From positions 1,612,001 through 1,676,000 of the forward strand of contig NC_062245.1 in the NCBI RefSeq assembly GCF_905475465.1: DNA of 64,000 nucleotides. Reading direction: 5' to 3'. Below, in pieces: positions 23,801 to 36,559 of this stretch; the first letter of the stretch is position 1; every line of letters starts with the position of its first letter. Made by a program: the position numbers and the translations under genes. The notes under the pieces were generated by a model. The model was not told the DNA's origin. It saw only the letters and a program-made list of their open reading frames with translations, and ran no database searches. Source of the stretch: Pieris napi. Lineage: Eukaryota > Arthropoda > Insecta > Lepidoptera > Pieridae.

Positions 23801-26800
23801 CTTCGCACGGGTGCAATGCTGATACTAAATACACTACAGAAAAACTGTGCGGCCGGCCGGTACCGCCGCAAACGCTACGTCCCGCAATTTTTAAATCTGT
23901 AATAACTTCGAAAATATTCACTTAAATCATACGGTGTAAAGGGCCATATAGATTTATATTAAATGAACAATGTATTCAAGGTATTTAATTGGTTAAGGAT
24001 TAATGCTGTATTGGTTAAAATCGCTTCGAAAATTAGCCATTATTTGTCGTAAAAAGTAAATGACAAAAAAAAGTTATTGTGGGTTATCCATAAGAGATAG
24101 ACATATACCATCACGGACTTTTCTGTAGACCTTTTCAATATTTTCAATGTACAATACTTAGTACATTATTTTGATAAAACTCGTAGGGTTCAGCCTGCGT
24201 TTGCAATGTAAGCGGAAAAAATGTAATTATTTACTACATCACATTAGAAACCTCAAAAATAACAGTACTTCTCCACTATTTAATGGATGTTATTATACAT
24301 ATAAACCTTCCTCTTGAATCACTCTATCTATTAAAAAAAACCGCATCAAAATCCGTTGAGTAGTTTTAAAGATTTAAGCATACAAAGGGAAGTAGGGACA
24401 GAGAAAGCGACTTTGTTTTATACTATGTAGTGAAGATGCCAAGTGACGTGTTTTTATAGCCGTTGGTGTGAGTAGAAAGAAATCTAGCGAGACATACTGT
24501 GGTCCACATGCGTTCTCGGAACCAGAATCGAAGGCAATGGCGGATTTTGTTCTTGCAAACAGTCGAGATTTAATGTTCTATCTCGCTTTCCATGCTTATG
24601 GTCAATACATGATATTACCGTATACACATATGAAGGGTCATTCAGAAAATTATGATGATGTTGTAAGTTAAAATACGTTGTTAATATTAGAATAAGTTAA
24701 TTATAGTCTGTTGCCAGCAGTAGTAGCAGAGCTGCCTTGGTCCGTGTTCTTCTTTGGGGCCGTTCAAGTATACGTAAGCAGATTTACTGCAATTTATTCC
24801 CCCCCCTGCCTCTTGTCAGTAAATGTAAGAAAAGCTCTCAAAAATAGTACATAAACGTATTAATTTTTTTGTAGGAATCCTCAAAAATGCATTTCATTTT
24901 CAAGCATCGACAATGTGTGGGTAATATGTGTAAAAAAGTAAAGAATTACTGTCGACGTAATCACCAAAGACCCCCCCCCCCCCCCTCACCCTATAGTGCC
25001 TACGTAATACTTGAACCCCTTTCTTTTGTTTTAGCATAAATAACTAATAGAAAGAAGAGAATTACTTTAAAATGTAATAAACTCAAGTTGAGGAATTTCT
25101 CAAAATCTGTTTAATTATTATTTTTAGTTTTACTCACTTTTACGTCTCTCGTCTAAAATTAATTAACGAAACCAAATAATACAATTGGCTAGTCTTTATT
25201 AGCATGAAAAACATATTCCACGTAAGCACTGTTTATGTATTAAGATTTTATATGAAATTTTAGCATGAAATGGGTCTTAAGGCTGCGTCCCACATAGCAG
25301 GTAGATACGGGACGCAGTATGAAGTTGGCACTGCATACGATACAGTAGGTAAACAAATTGTGTATTACAAAGGAGAAGCATATAAATTGAGTAATAATGT
25401 AGGTAATCCGACTAGATATTAATAATAAGCTGTGCCCTACGGTTGCATGTTAACTTGGTCGTATTATATTGCCGTAACTTTTGTATTTTGTGACAGATTT
25501 CTACGATTTATATATTTTTTAAATACATGTGTCTTTACTAAGACATCATGGAGAATTACGATCTAGCCTAACAAAAGACTAATTAGTAATTTAAATCCAA
25601 CCTAAATTACTAATAAGGATATTTAACATAAGTTTCCAATAAAACTACTTACAGTCTTTAATAAATGAAACACACCCTTTCTTGTGCTATTTTGTACGAT
25701 TTAAATACATTTATATCTTAGAACATTCTTGATATGCTTGTGTTTATTGTTTTGTTTTGTAGGAAGTATACATCTTAAAAACTTGTTTCATTAAGTTTTA
25801 TTTACATTTGTTTGTAAAGGATAGGATTATCTACAAATAGGTTATCAATTTAATATCAAATCCAAATTTTATTTTCTATTAAAAAAGTGCAACTTTGTTT
25901 CTTACAGGCTACATGACATCGGGAGTCAGTGGATGCTGGGTGAAGAAATCATTCAATGTTCCGTAAGTTTGTAATTAAAAGGTTAATAAAAAATTTAACC
26001 TTCGACCCCGAATAACTTTAGTAGCACACATAGGATGGATGGGGATTTTTAAAACTTTATTTGTAATGGTAAACCAGGAATTTTAGTTATTTGACCATTA
26101 TTTTTATTTCTAACTAGCTGGCCTGTAGAACATCGTATCGCCTTACTTGTCGATTCTTTATTTTTTTTAATACTTATTCTGCTATTCGGGACACCGGTCT
26201 AGCTAAGATAAAAAAATAAAGTTGATAAGACAACAAATACATTATGTCAAAAAATAAAAATTTACCTTCCCGGAACCTCTCCACTAACACTTGAACTTTA
26301 TGATATGGTATAAAAGTTCAAATTGACTTTTAAGTATTATTACGAATATTATGTATGGGAATATAGAAAAGTGTTGTTTTTAGACTTTTTCACTCAATTT
26401 TATTTAATTTTTTCTCTCCGTAAGAACCACCCTCGTACTTCAAAGAATATTATAAAAAAAGAATTGGCCAAATCGGTCAAGCCGTTTTCATGTTATGTCG
26501 TGACAACGGAAAACGGGTTTCATTTTTATATATGTAGATTTGACCGGACTCATAAACTATATTATTTTTATTTATGACATATAATTTTAAGTGGAGATAT
26601 TTTTTAGATATGTGGTGACGTTTGAATTGCGTGACCAAGGGCAGCATGGCTTTGCTCTTCCCCCCAAACAAATATTGCCGACTTGTAAGGAAACCATGGA
26701 TGGTCTCATATCCCTTTTAACGCATAAAACAGACAAATTAAAGGACCCGGTCTTACCGAAAACGGGTAGTGGGGATATAATATATATTAATCATGTTATT

Positions 26801-26833
26801 TTGAAGTTTATATTGATTAAATTGTTTATTTAA
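20871..26833 (+). CDS. M14A zinc carboxypeptidase, gene 2 of cluster, active site intact
   Basis: Eight exons: 20871-21151, 21851-22057, 22421-22610, 22961-23027, 24460-24662, 25264-25348, 25908-25962, 26608-26833, giving 437 aa. Intron 2 needs a GC donor (22058-22059); the frame is kept only with it. Signal peptide 1-16, propeptide to about 108, peptidase domain about 112-410. Catalytic set complete: H173, R175 and E176 (HAREW), R231, N240/R241 (DLNRN), H293 (AFHAYGQ), Y346, E369 (TFELRD). Position 255, which sets P1' preference, is Gly (G353) next to C354, so specificity cannot be read simply; it lacks the Asp of CPB-type enzymes. Trp126 is His (H230), and about seven residues are missing between Arg127 and Asn144 relative to the other three genes. 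The C-terminus (426-437) is hydrophobic after a Gly/Ser stretch, possibly a GPI signal. Probably a gut or secretory exopeptidase removing C-terminal residues from peptides (family inference). Confidence 0.9.
23572..23760 (-). mobile_element. tRNA-derived SINE, family 1 (gene 2 intron 4)
   Basis: Reverse strand reads CAGTGTTGGCCTAGAGG..., with a B-box in GTNCGATACCCGGCTGT and the tail shared with 33377-33635 and 41051-41362 (GTGTCAGGCAC..AGGCTGATC). It explains the ORF at 23595-23822. Confidence 0.65.
23780..24432 (+). repeat. dispersed repeat beginning GAACTAGCGACCCGCCCCGGC (gene 2 intron 4)
   Basis: The start resembles those at 159, 26113, 47673, 49864 and 60750 (ACTAGCNGNCC...GC). It ends near TTTTATACTATGTAGTGAAGAT. 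A conserved-start repeat of unknown class. Confidence 0.5.
24756..25019. mobile_element. MITE of the 19428-19999 family (gene 2 intron 5)
   Basis: Ends GGGGCCGTTCAAGTATACGTAAGCA and TGCCTACGTAATACTTGAACCCC are inverted. It contains a poly-C run at about 24970-24985. Confidence 0.6.
26113..26539 (+). repeat. dispersed repeat family A, copy 2 (in gene 2 intron 7)
   Basis: Matches 159-586 throughout with small differences. It lies in the last intron of gene 2, ending about 70 bases before the final exon. Confidence 0.7.
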
Positions 26834-26837
26834 TAAA
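26832..26837 (+). promoter_or_regulatory. polyadenylation signal overlapping gene 2 stop codon
   Basis: AATAAA overlaps the TAA stop (26831-26833), implying a 3' UTR of only a few tens of bases. Confidence 0.5.
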
Positions 26838-26869
26838 TATTATTTTATTTTTACACGCTTTATATTAGC

Positions 26870-27232
26870 TTCACCTGTATGTATGTATGTATGTAACCAA
26901 CTCCTTCGGACTCGATTTTGACCCACTTTTAACGGACAGATTTAATTCAAACTGTGAGCACCTGTCAAAGATCGATGTCAATGCAATAATCCGAAAAAAA
27001 AAATGAAAAAAATAAAAAATAAATACGGTGGCGTATAATAACGTTTAACTAATAATAATAATGGCGCTCTGTGCCATATTTTTCGTCTATCGAGCAACCC
27101 ACGCTTTTTCACAATAAAACCAGTATTTTTCGTTCATTACCATTTTCAGCCTAAATTAGGAATTATTTTTCACTTTTTAGTTTGATGTGCTTTAAAAGCG
27201 TGTTTTTTAGTTTTTTTTAACTATTATTTATT
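26870..27232 (+). repeat. dispersed repeat family D, copy 1
   Basis: Opens with (GTAT)n then CTCCTTCGGACTCGATTTTGACCC and shares a >150-base block with 36818-37230 (TCGAGCAACCCACGCTTTTTCACAATAA...). Confidence 0.65.
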
Positions 27233-27339
27233 AGAATTACTATCGCCACGTATAATTTATTCTGTTTGAAAGATAGTGCGTAAAAATCTAAATATCATTC
27301 ATATAGGAAAAGAGAGTGTATGCCAGTAAATGATAATGT

Positions 27340-27425
27340 TTCTATGTTTGCATTTACTGCCAGTTCTCAAATCATAGGCGTAAAACAGATGAGAAGAACT
27401 GGCAATAAACACTGCGTCATTCTTT
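27340..27425 (-). mobile_element. LINE 3' UTR fragment
   Basis: Inverted TTTACTGCCAGTTCTCAAATCA / AGAACTGGCAATAAACAC text of the UTR at 5800-5975. Confidence 0.45.
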
Positions 27426-27716
27426 TATATCGCCAAGTTTTTAAATCGAAATATGTGTCACATTTTAATGCAATTAATTAATTATAATAATGAAATAAAT
27501 ACGGAAAATACTATGTATTTATAGTATCTAGAACTACCTACCTACATGCTAGGTAGTATACGAATTAAATATTTACTTTTTTATTTAAACACTCGGTATA
27601 ACAATTTTTAAATCGTAAAACATAGAAGGCTGAGGTCAGCATAGCAGCCACAGAAATTAATCTGCTATTATTATGTTGTTATTTGTCATGAAAGTGGAAC
27701 GTAAGATGCATATGAT

Positions 27717-28140
27717 GTGAACAGCACAATCTGCATGGAATACAGAAATCTTCGATTCGTCAACGACCAATCCCTCTCCGAGCGGCTTGATCCTTTGGCG
27801 TTCCATAGAGATGTGGGGTCACTCTGCATCTTCTCCCGCATTTACCATGGAGAGGGTTCAGAGGAGTTGTTCAGATTAATACCTGCAGCTGAGTGTCATC
27901 ATCGGATGTCGAGGCAGAATACGAAATTCCACCCGTATCACCTCGACGTCCGCCGTTCCACAACTGAGCGTTTTTCAAGGCAGTTTTTGCCGCGCACCAC
28001 CACTATGTGGAACCAGCTGCCCACTGAAGTAATTCCGAACCAATTAGACTTATTGTCCTTCAAGAAAAGAGCATACCAAATCTCAAATTATAAAAATATT
28101 CGTAACAATTTAATTAAATCTCCTTTATATTAAAGATCGA
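27717..28140 (+). pseudogene. LINE reverse-transcriptase protein C-terminus (138 aa open)
   Basis: The plus frame has the segments LSERLDPLAFHRDVGSLCIF, SEELFRLIPAAE, TTERFSRQFLPRTTTMWNQL and FKKRAYQ, a conserved C-terminal region of jockey/CR1-type insect non-LTR retrotransposon proteins. The reverse-transcriptase domain itself is absent, so it is a 5'-truncated insertion. Related copies: 29345-29757, 46890-47125, 6905-7080 and 16490-16800. Confidence 0.65.
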
Positions 28141-29344
28141 ACCATCTTCCCTGTGAGAACATTTGCCCCATTTGCCATTCATCCAGCACATTTTATCAAT
28201 GTTTTCATTGATAGCTAAATATCACGTGATTGAACAATTTGTCGTAACTCCTGAGCGATTATACAGATCATTAATTTCGTTATCACCTGATAACTGGAAG
28301 GATTTATTGCAGTGATTTCTGATTTTTTTATAACCTGTCACATGTTATGAGAACAGTGGTCTACTATATAACAATAAGATTTTAATTGAAACAGAGATAA
28401 TGGAGACTAAATGTTGATTGCTACTTTAATTGGAGATTTATAAAACCTGTAGACAACTTTATTATGTCGTGATAAATTTATGTCGGTTTTTTAATCGTAG
28501 TGTCATTTAATTATAACAATTTAATATATTCTTTTTCGTTTAATGGGCTAACGCAAAAATAGTTTGTCATTTAAACTAGAGATCCCTCAGATTAGCAAAT
28601 AAAAGAAACTATTGAAATGCTATATAAAAATTGATTCTATAAAGATATTCTGTTTAAAAATCTAATTATAATTCTCTTTAACCGATTTCAAAAACTGAAG
28701 GTTATCAATTCGACGCGTAATTTTGGTTCACCATTATCTAAATATCATATGCAAAGTTGGGCGGAGTCGTGAATTTCTATACGAAACTTGTTGCTAAACG
28801 CGATTAAAAGCTAGGCAAAAGTTTCTACTCCCAACTGAAATATAATCCACCAAAATGTAATAATTAAAAGCCAACTGTTATTTTTGTCACTGGAGCACCG
28901 TTGTGTATTTCACGTGAGAATTAATTTGAGGCTATTATTTTGGGTTATTTTAATGGATTAAAACTATTGCTGTGTGAAAATGCGCGGTGAGTTATGTGAA
29001 AATGAGCACGTTTTTCACGTTTGCGGTGTCGAAATTTTCACCTTATTTATTTTCACGTATTTTTCTTATGTTATTAGTGTATAAAATGAGTTCTGTATTC
29101 GTTTTATGATCATATTTTTCTTAATATGCAAGTAAGTGAGCCTTATTTTACTGTAGCTCCACTAGATTATTATTAATCATTGTAAAAGTGTAGCCAAGCT
29201 TTGGAAAGCTTTTTAAGCAATAAATTTGAATGCAATTTTCTTCCTGAGGTAGTGGGTTTGAGTAATTGCTCATAAGCTGTAGAAAGTAATCCTGAGAATA
29301 CGGGCATGTAAGACTCAATCGTTGATGTCAGGCGAAAAGGACTG
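28141..29344. other. intergenic, nothing recognised
   Basis: AT-rich, no supported frame, RNA gene or repeat partner. Confidence 0.45.
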
Positions 29345-29757
29345 TTCACCTAAGAAAAAAAAATTATGAATGGAATACAGAAATCTTCGATTCGTCGACG
29401 ACCAATCCCTCTCCGAGCGGCTTGATCCTTTGGCGATGCATAGAGATGTGGGGTCACTCTGCATCTTCTCCCGCATTTACCATGGAGAGTGTTCAGAGGA
29501 GTTGTTCGGATTAATACCTTCTGAGTTTCATCATCGGACGTCGAGGTAGTATACGAAATTCCACCCGTATCACCTCGACGTCCGCCGTTCCACAACTGAG
29601 CGTTTTTCAAGTCAGTTTTTGCTGCGCACTATGTGGAACCAGCTGCCCACTGAAATATTTCCCAACCAATCTGGCATTGAGAGTGTCCATGGGCGGCGGT
29701 ATCATTTAACATCAGGTGAACCTCCTGCCCGTTTGCACCCTGTTCTATTAAAAAAAT
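29345..29757 (+). mobile_element. LINE 3' end, second copy with 3' UTR
   Basis: Nearly identical to 27720-28050 but with deletions and frame breaks. It continues into GAGTGTCCATGGGCGGCGGTATC and ACATCAGGTGAACCTCCTGCCC, linking the coding tail to the dispersed UTR fragments. The minus ORF at 29350-29610 is a shadow. Confidence 0.6.
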
Positions 29758-30354
29758 CTGAGCCCGTTAAGACTATAGCGGTCACTCGTTAATCCGGCAT
29801 TCTTATATATTTATATCTATGAATGAGGCTTTCATTACACGACAAAGCGAGAGCTTAATAATTGCTAAATCCAATATTCTATTATCGACAAATTTAACCG
29901 CACCTTAACCCCATTAAACCTTCGTTAACTTTAACATAAGCACACTCGAGTTTAAGCAGAATTTTAAAGATACAGCGATTTTCTTGCCAACAGCCAAGTG
30001 ATCCTTCAGTCGTTCTCCCCTTCAATTGTTAATGGGATGCTGTTAAATTTATGTTGTAGCCCAGTTCCTTTGTCAGCATATTTTTCTATATAGGTCGGTG
30101 CTACGAGACCTAATAACGCATTAGTTGAAGAATCTATTAGAATTGACAACTCAAATTAATATGTATGACGCCTGTGTGTCTCTTAAGGTATTTAATTCAA
30201 TTAAATTTGTGAATATTGTTAGTTATAAAATTAATATAATATTCATGAGACAGGGGGTCAAGAACAGAGCATGCTTAACATTAGAAAAATTAATAAAATA
30301 AGACACTCAAATATAAGAAGCTAGCTTCTTAGAGCTTTACAAAAGCTACTGATG

Positions 30355-30600
30355 CGCTAAACTATGCTCTAAAGCTTAAATGGAGATGGGCTGGGCATGT
30401 AGCAAGACTATCTGACGATCGATGGACCATAAGGGTGACCCGATGGGGAGGCCCTATTGGGAAGCGAAACAGAGGAAGACCGCTCACGAGGTGGGCGGAC
30501 GACATTGCTAAAACGGCTGGCTCGAGCTTGATGCAACTCACCAAGATATCTGGAGTTCCTTAGAGGAGGCCTTCACCTGCGGAAGGGTTCTTGCAAAATA
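30355..30600 (+). mobile_element. non-LTR endonuclease/RT protein C-terminal fragment
   Basis: The plus frame reads KWRWAGHVARLSDDRWTIRV and, further on, GRPLTRWADDIAKTAG, the typical C-terminus of insect non-LTR polyproteins; it ends in a stop before an A-rich tail. Confidence 0.6.
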
Positions 30601-33209
30601 ATTTGGAAATAAATAGAAAAATAGAAAAAAAAATATAATAGTGTAATTTATTTTCTTAAAACTGTATATGTAATAGTATTAAGTTAACTTTGTTCTTTTG
30701 CAAGAAATAAAAAGGCTTTTTTTTATTATCATGTTTAAATATTCTACTCGTAGTATATCAGTATCAGCAATGGAGGCGATTTGGTCAAAGATAATCCTCG
30801 CGATGTTTTTCCATCACTGTAAAATAAAATAAAAATGTGTTTATTCATAATAATGCATTACAATGTGTAAGATTTGGAAACCTTTTAAGTAAAAAAATCA
30901 CCTGCATCATGAGCATACCCCACATACGCACCTTCGCGTAGATACCCTCACTTTTACACCATCACACATCACAGTCAAATTAGGTATTACTTAGTTAAAT
31001 GTATTTTCTCTTTTGTAAATGTTTGAATCCTTTTGTAAATATTATGTATTTTTTTGTGTATTTTGTGTACTTGTGTGTTTTAGTATATATTTTTTGTAAG
31101 CTCTAGGATTACGAAAGAAATAAATAAAAACCAAAAAAAAACAATAGCACTATAACCTTCTAGGTCTAAACCTCAGATTTCTGTAGTTTCTGTTCGTCGA
31201 TGGTAGACGACATAGGCAAGTAGGTAACTAGCCTACGCTTTACACGCCATTGTGTTAAATAGGCAAATAGAAACTGCCCAGCCGGGGATCAAAACTGCGA
31301 CCTCAGGAATGAGTTGCTTGTCATTTTGTGTACTAATTGGTAACGGAACATCTAGCAAGTCATTGTTGCATTATGGACCGTATTGTCTGATAAATAGAAA
31401 TAAATATTATTTAAATGTGTTTTTTAATTATTTAATATCAATTTGTTATATAAAGTGATGTATATATATAATATGATTTGGTACGAGATTTTGTCAATTA
31501 AAACTCGAGATTCATTAAAAAAGATTTTAATTGGATCCAGGAAGTTGGAATTAGATACTTTTCTTTATTGTCGATTCGCCATTTTTTTACAATCATAAAA
31601 AAGTTATAATAATCAAGTTATAAAGCTACGTAAATAAGTTTCCTAACTCAATATTCAGTTTGCCACGACCAAAGACAAAAACCAATTAAAATTCGAAATT
31701 TCTTATAGATAGTGGTTATTTATAATAAAAACTATAGATATTGGCCTAGATAATAGAGATATTATTGGTAACTCTTTATAGGTTACATACAAAAATAACT
31801 CTTAGCATACATTAAATTATTAAGAAATATACCTAGGCACTTTAAAATTGGGTCGCACAAACAAACTTTGTCGAAGATTAAAATGCCTTTAATTTTATTT
31901 TACTGCAACGTAGGTACAAAATTTAATGCCAGATGTTTAAGGCTGATATGTGTGTGTGTGTGTGTGTATGTGTAACGGCTGTTTGCATCATCATCAGGCA
32001 TCATCTCAGTATGACCCTCCGAGAAATGACTGATTTTCGCGATTTTTTTTGCATAGTTAAAATAAGCTAATCTGTTTTTATTGTTACAAATAAACGCACT
32101 AATGAAGAATATAAGATGATTTTTAGTATTTATTAATTAATACAATAAATTATTGAAATCGGTCCTTGATGGTGTCTACCACCGCGGCCGTAATATAGAT
32201 ATGAAATAAAAACTTAGTGAGAGTGCGGTACTTGAGTCCACCAACCATACCATTATGAATTTGTAGGAAAGCCGCTATTGGCCTATGAAGGCTTTTTTTT
32301 TAATTTGACAAAATAAATATAAAAATATAACCGCCGCGGTTTAAACTTAAAGTATCGAGTGAGAAATGTTTAGATAAATCGTCTACTTACGGCGATGCCA
32401 GGTCCATTCAAGATCCCCACTGCTTCCTCGTATCTTGCTCACAATTCTATACCTTCACTGCTTAAACCTGCTTCGGTACACGAGCAGGGTATAGGGGCTA
32501 GACAAAAGGCGACAAAAACCTTTGAGCGGGGAGAAAGACCCTGTATATGTCACGCTCTGTCCCTTTCTCTAAAAAATGCTGTTATTTTATTCGAATTTCG
32601 ATTTGAAAATTTGAGAGAATATTTACGGCAGTATAAACGTTCCGGTAATGAAAAACAAAAACAAAAGAACACGAGGTTTTTCTCAAAAACCGGTCGAATT
32701 TTGTAAAACTATCACGACAAGAGTGTATGTTGATGTCATAATTTTTCAACTTTAAATTGCATTAAATTAAGGCGATCTAGGCAATTCAAATATAGAACCT
32801 CACCAAGACTCGAAATTGAAAACTCAATCTAACGAAAACTAATAAAACCGATCTTCACAAACATGTATAAATTCGGATACACTTCAATAAATCAATTAAA
32901 CGCAACAATACGAAGTATCCCAGCTTTGGCTGTTTGCCAGATACGTGCCTAAAACAACGCCAGTGGATGCAATTGTCTGAATTAATGCAGCAGTTTGATG
33001 GATTGCATCGCTGCGGACAAGTGAAGGGTGGATGGTATTAGACGGTGAATCACTTAATTGAAGAGACGTCGCGGTTTTTTGACGTCGCGACAGTTGTCTT
33101 GGTATTATTTTCATGTGTAACATGGACTTTGTCTCTATACCAATGCATTGTTATAATTTCGCCCACATCATTGCCTGCGTAGAGACATGTATTTCAAAAA
33201 TAATATGTT
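30601..33209. other. intergenic with a SINE scrap, no gene seen
   Basis: A reverse SINE family 1 fragment lies at about 31150-31330 (CAGCCGGGGATCAAAACTGCG). The 103-aa ORF at 32395-32706 and the 75-aa minus ORF at 32896-33123 show no domain. Confidence 0.45.
31949..31973. repeat. (TG)n microsatellite
   Basis: About twelve TG units with one TA interruption. Confidence 0.85.
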
Positions 33210-33280
33210 CTCATAAATATATCATATTAATATTAATCTCATAAATATATCATATTAATATTAATCTCATAAATAATCAA
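33210..33280. repeat. 28-bp tandem repeat, about 2.5 copies
   Basis: CTCATAAATATATCATATTA plus eight more bases repeated twice exactly, with a partial third copy. Confidence 0.8.
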
Positions 33281-33376
33281 TTATACCGTCATCAGGAATC
33301 AGTATTGGTTAGCCGTCGTAAAATTTGTTACGCTAGTTATTTTTTACATTATATTCTTTTGTTATTTGTAATTTGA

Positions 33377-33635
33377 GCAGTGTTGGCCTAGTGGCTTCAG
33401 CGTGCGACTCTCATACCTGAGGCCGTAGGTTCGATCCCCGGCTGTGCACCAATGGGCTTTCTTTCTATGTGCGCATTTAATATTTGCTCGAACAGTGAAG
33501 GAAAATATCGTGAAGAAACCGACATGTCTTAGACCCAAAAGTCGACTTGCCTATCAGATTTAAAAATGATCATGAAACAGATTCAGAAATCTAAGACCAA
33601 GACCTATAGAGGTTGTAGCCACTGATTTATTTTTA
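33377..33635 (+). mobile_element. tRNA-derived SINE, family 1
   Basis: Starts CAGTGTTGGCCTAGTGGCTT (A-box-like) and has GGTTCGATCCCCGGCTGTG (B-box), followed by a non-tRNA body ending near CTGATTTATTTTTA. It is not a functional tRNA: there is no closing acceptor stem. Confidence 0.7.
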
Positions 33636-34167
33636 TTTTTTTATTTGTTATTACTGTTCGCCTTTAATAAAATGTTTCGGTATATTAGCTATTACGCAAA
33701 ATCTAATCTTTTACTACTGCGTTGTGGGAAAAAAACAAATGATAATGTTTGTTATTTTGTTTTAAAATAGAATACTAGTTGTCCTTACCCAAAACATTAT
33801 TTTCTAGAAAAATTAACACTATAACTTTCGAATATTATATATTTTAAATAATAAAGCAGTATATCAACTATGTGTACGACAACCCGAATTAATAAATCCT
33901 TATTGGCACAAAACTATCTCGGCGATTGGCAATACATTTTAATTTTCAATGAACAAGATTAAATTCGTTTCTTGATATAATAAACTTAAATCTGATTGTG
34001 AATTTATGTTTTACTAACTTGAAATAAGAGTTTAGTAAAATAATATATTCAAAATATATTTATTTAAAAGGCAGACGGACCTTCACAGAGAAAAACTAAA
34101 AATACTTCAATAACAAGTGTAGATTCAGACATATTTGAAGGCGAAATCGTTCGCCGTTACTTCATGT

Positions 34168-34346
34168 ACAGCCCTGCGATTCTGTAACTCACTTTTCAAT
34201 AAACATGATAAACAATAAACTACAAGCTCCCACCTTTTCAGAATGCCAAATCATAAAATGACTGCTTCACGACTGATTTGAGAGCGACCGCCGATGCGAA
34301 AACCGCTGTGTGAGTTCGAAAAGTGAGTTACAGAATCGCAGGGCTG
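34168..34346. mobile_element. MITE family C, fullest copy
   Basis: Inverted ends of about 30 bases (ACAGCCCTGCGATTCTGTAACTCACTTTTC...), with a middle segment about GATAAACAATAAACTACAAGC shared with 51010-51150. Confidence 0.65.
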
Positions 34347-36559
34347 CTAGGAGTAATTTGTAAAGGGCACATATGATTCGCTGTATTACTTTAGTTAACG
34401 AGTTACATAGATTAATGGACTTCTTTTATTGTCCATTGAGATAAAGGACCAAAGTTCTATTATTTGTTACTGCCTATAGTAGTTCGTTAATTTTTAGTAT
34501 TTTTATTGTGTCATTTTGTTTTTCCTATGTGTGTTTTTTGTTTCGTGTGTAATTTTTTTTCTATATTTTGACATTTTATTTTGACAGGATACAAAATACA
34601 AAATATGTATAATGTAAAGTTTACAGCAGGTAAACTGCGAAAACTGGTCCATAGGTACCCTTCAACTCTTCATTAACAGCATTTGCCTATATACCACGCT
34701 AAATCATAATAAAAACTAAATAAAAACGAACGTTTTAATTTTTAATTCTAATTTTTAATTTCTTTTTTTTTCGTGAAACTTATGTTTACTTTAATTGTCA
34801 CACATTTTAGATGTAAGATTTCGTAAGCTTAATACTTAATAAATAAATAACTCTGCCGCGCACCACGAACACATCATAAAGTCTTTCAATTGCCTATACA
34901 TTGCCTACAAATAATCGTTGTATAAACAAACATTGTTCTAACATTTACTTTGTACTAAAGCAAACAATTGGTTGTGATCTCATTCATTACACGCATTAGA
35001 TGCAAGCAGCCGACGCAGACGACGTTCCCTGATTTATCGGACCACCTCCTGCCCTTAACGACACATCGTGATGTACGGCTACAATCGCCAGTCCAATGTA
35101 TGAGATTTAGCGAGAAAAAAGATAACTCGATCTTTTTAAGTTATACTTCTTTTGGCGCGCCAGGGAAAAATGATGAGAGTAAATTTTTACGATGCACGCG
35201 CACACCAGCACAAAAAACCGACCTGAACAGCACAGTCAACATTTTAAAATAAAAAAATTCAATTTCTTTAATTATGTAGAAATAATGAAATAAACTTTAT
35301 TTAACTAGATAATGCGTTATTAAAAAATTCAATGTATTAAACACCATGGGCCATGGAAATGGATTGCGTGTGCCATTTTATGATTGGATAATTGGATATA
35401 CTTTAAAGCTAATTATATAATATTTAGGTTAATATTCTAACTAAAACAATAAGAACTATTTGGATTTACGATTGTCTGCTTGAATAAATAAACTATTTTT
35501 ATATGTACAAACTAATTGTAGTTTTGTATGAAAAATTAAACTTATGTTTTTTACATTACACTAGCATTTATTATTATTATATGTACAATGGAAAAGTTTA
35601 ATGTAGGGTAAATTAAACTTATGTTTTTTACAGCCACAAAACACCATTGAGGAATTAAATTTTGCCTATAAGGCCGCACCCAATTGAACTTAATAAAGAC
35701 ACCTTTAATCAATTCGTAGTTGGCAGCTTAGACATACATTTTAAGAGCACAGTTGCAATTCTCAGGTTCTCATTTAATGGTAAACTTTTAAATTTACTGG
35801 GAAATAAAAAGGTTGTGTACCTTTTGCTGCTTGACTAGAATTCGCATAGTAAACGATATAAATTGTATGTCAAACCGATACTTTCAAGCTGTATCGATTG
35901 TTTTGGTATTATTAACTAGTATTTTGATAAGTTGGTAGTAAAGCCTCAAGGCTTGGTTATAGCAAGGACTCACAAAGCGTCGACTTCAATAATGTTTGCC
36001 TGCCTTTTAAGAATTGTCACGCTCTTTTCTTGAAGGACCCTAAGTCGAATTAGTTCGGAAATACTTCAGTGGTAGGGTAGTAGTAAGAAGACTGAAGTCT
36101 TAGTGTAAAAGCATGTTTAATGTTTAATACAACAGGTTATAAAGATGCCCGGCGGAAAAACGCATTTATTCGTTTCGGTATTACTTACACGAATTAAAAA
36201 TAATAAAATATATGTAGTACCATATGGGAGGTTATCTCTTGTACCACACGTGTTAACCTCAACTGTAAATAGTAAAGAACAAAGGGAATTATTTGAAGAT
36301 GAAGTCAACCGCGATATTGCACGGACGGACTCGAGTGATTAATGTAGTTTGTACTAACACTTTTGTAAGACGCGTTTAACGCGATTTTAAACGTTTTAAA
36401 TCTAAATTTTATGTCCGATAGAACAAACGTAAAGCTACGTTCAGCAAGCTTACTATGTTACTTTAATATTAATGTTATAGATTGTTATACAATGGTTATC
36501 ATTTTATTAATGTATGTCATTGGTCTAAGTATACTTATAAGTAAATACAATTTTTTTAA
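34347..36559. other. intergenic, MITE half and no supported gene
   Basis: Apart from the MITE half at 35140-35245, nothing was recognised. Overlapping ORFs at 36117-36342 on opposite strands have no domain. Confidence 0.45.
35140..35245 (+). mobile_element. half copy of the GAAGTATACTTC MITE family
   Basis: Shares 'TATACTTCTTTNGGCGC', 'GATGAGAGT' and 'TTTACGATGCNCGCGCA' in order with the left half of 10966-11198; no right end is seen. Confidence 0.45.

Noticed and set aside
32395..32706. 103-aa plus-strand ORF
   Set aside because: Composition irregular, no recognisable motif, and no neighbouring exons in frame.
33390..33450. Candidate tRNA gene with A and B boxes
   Set aside because: No acceptor stem closes and the same head recurs with a common body at several places, so it is a SINE.
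36117..36342. Overlapping 63-aa and 65-aa ORFs on opposite strands
   Set aside because: No domain, no splice partners and no repeat support; likely chance.
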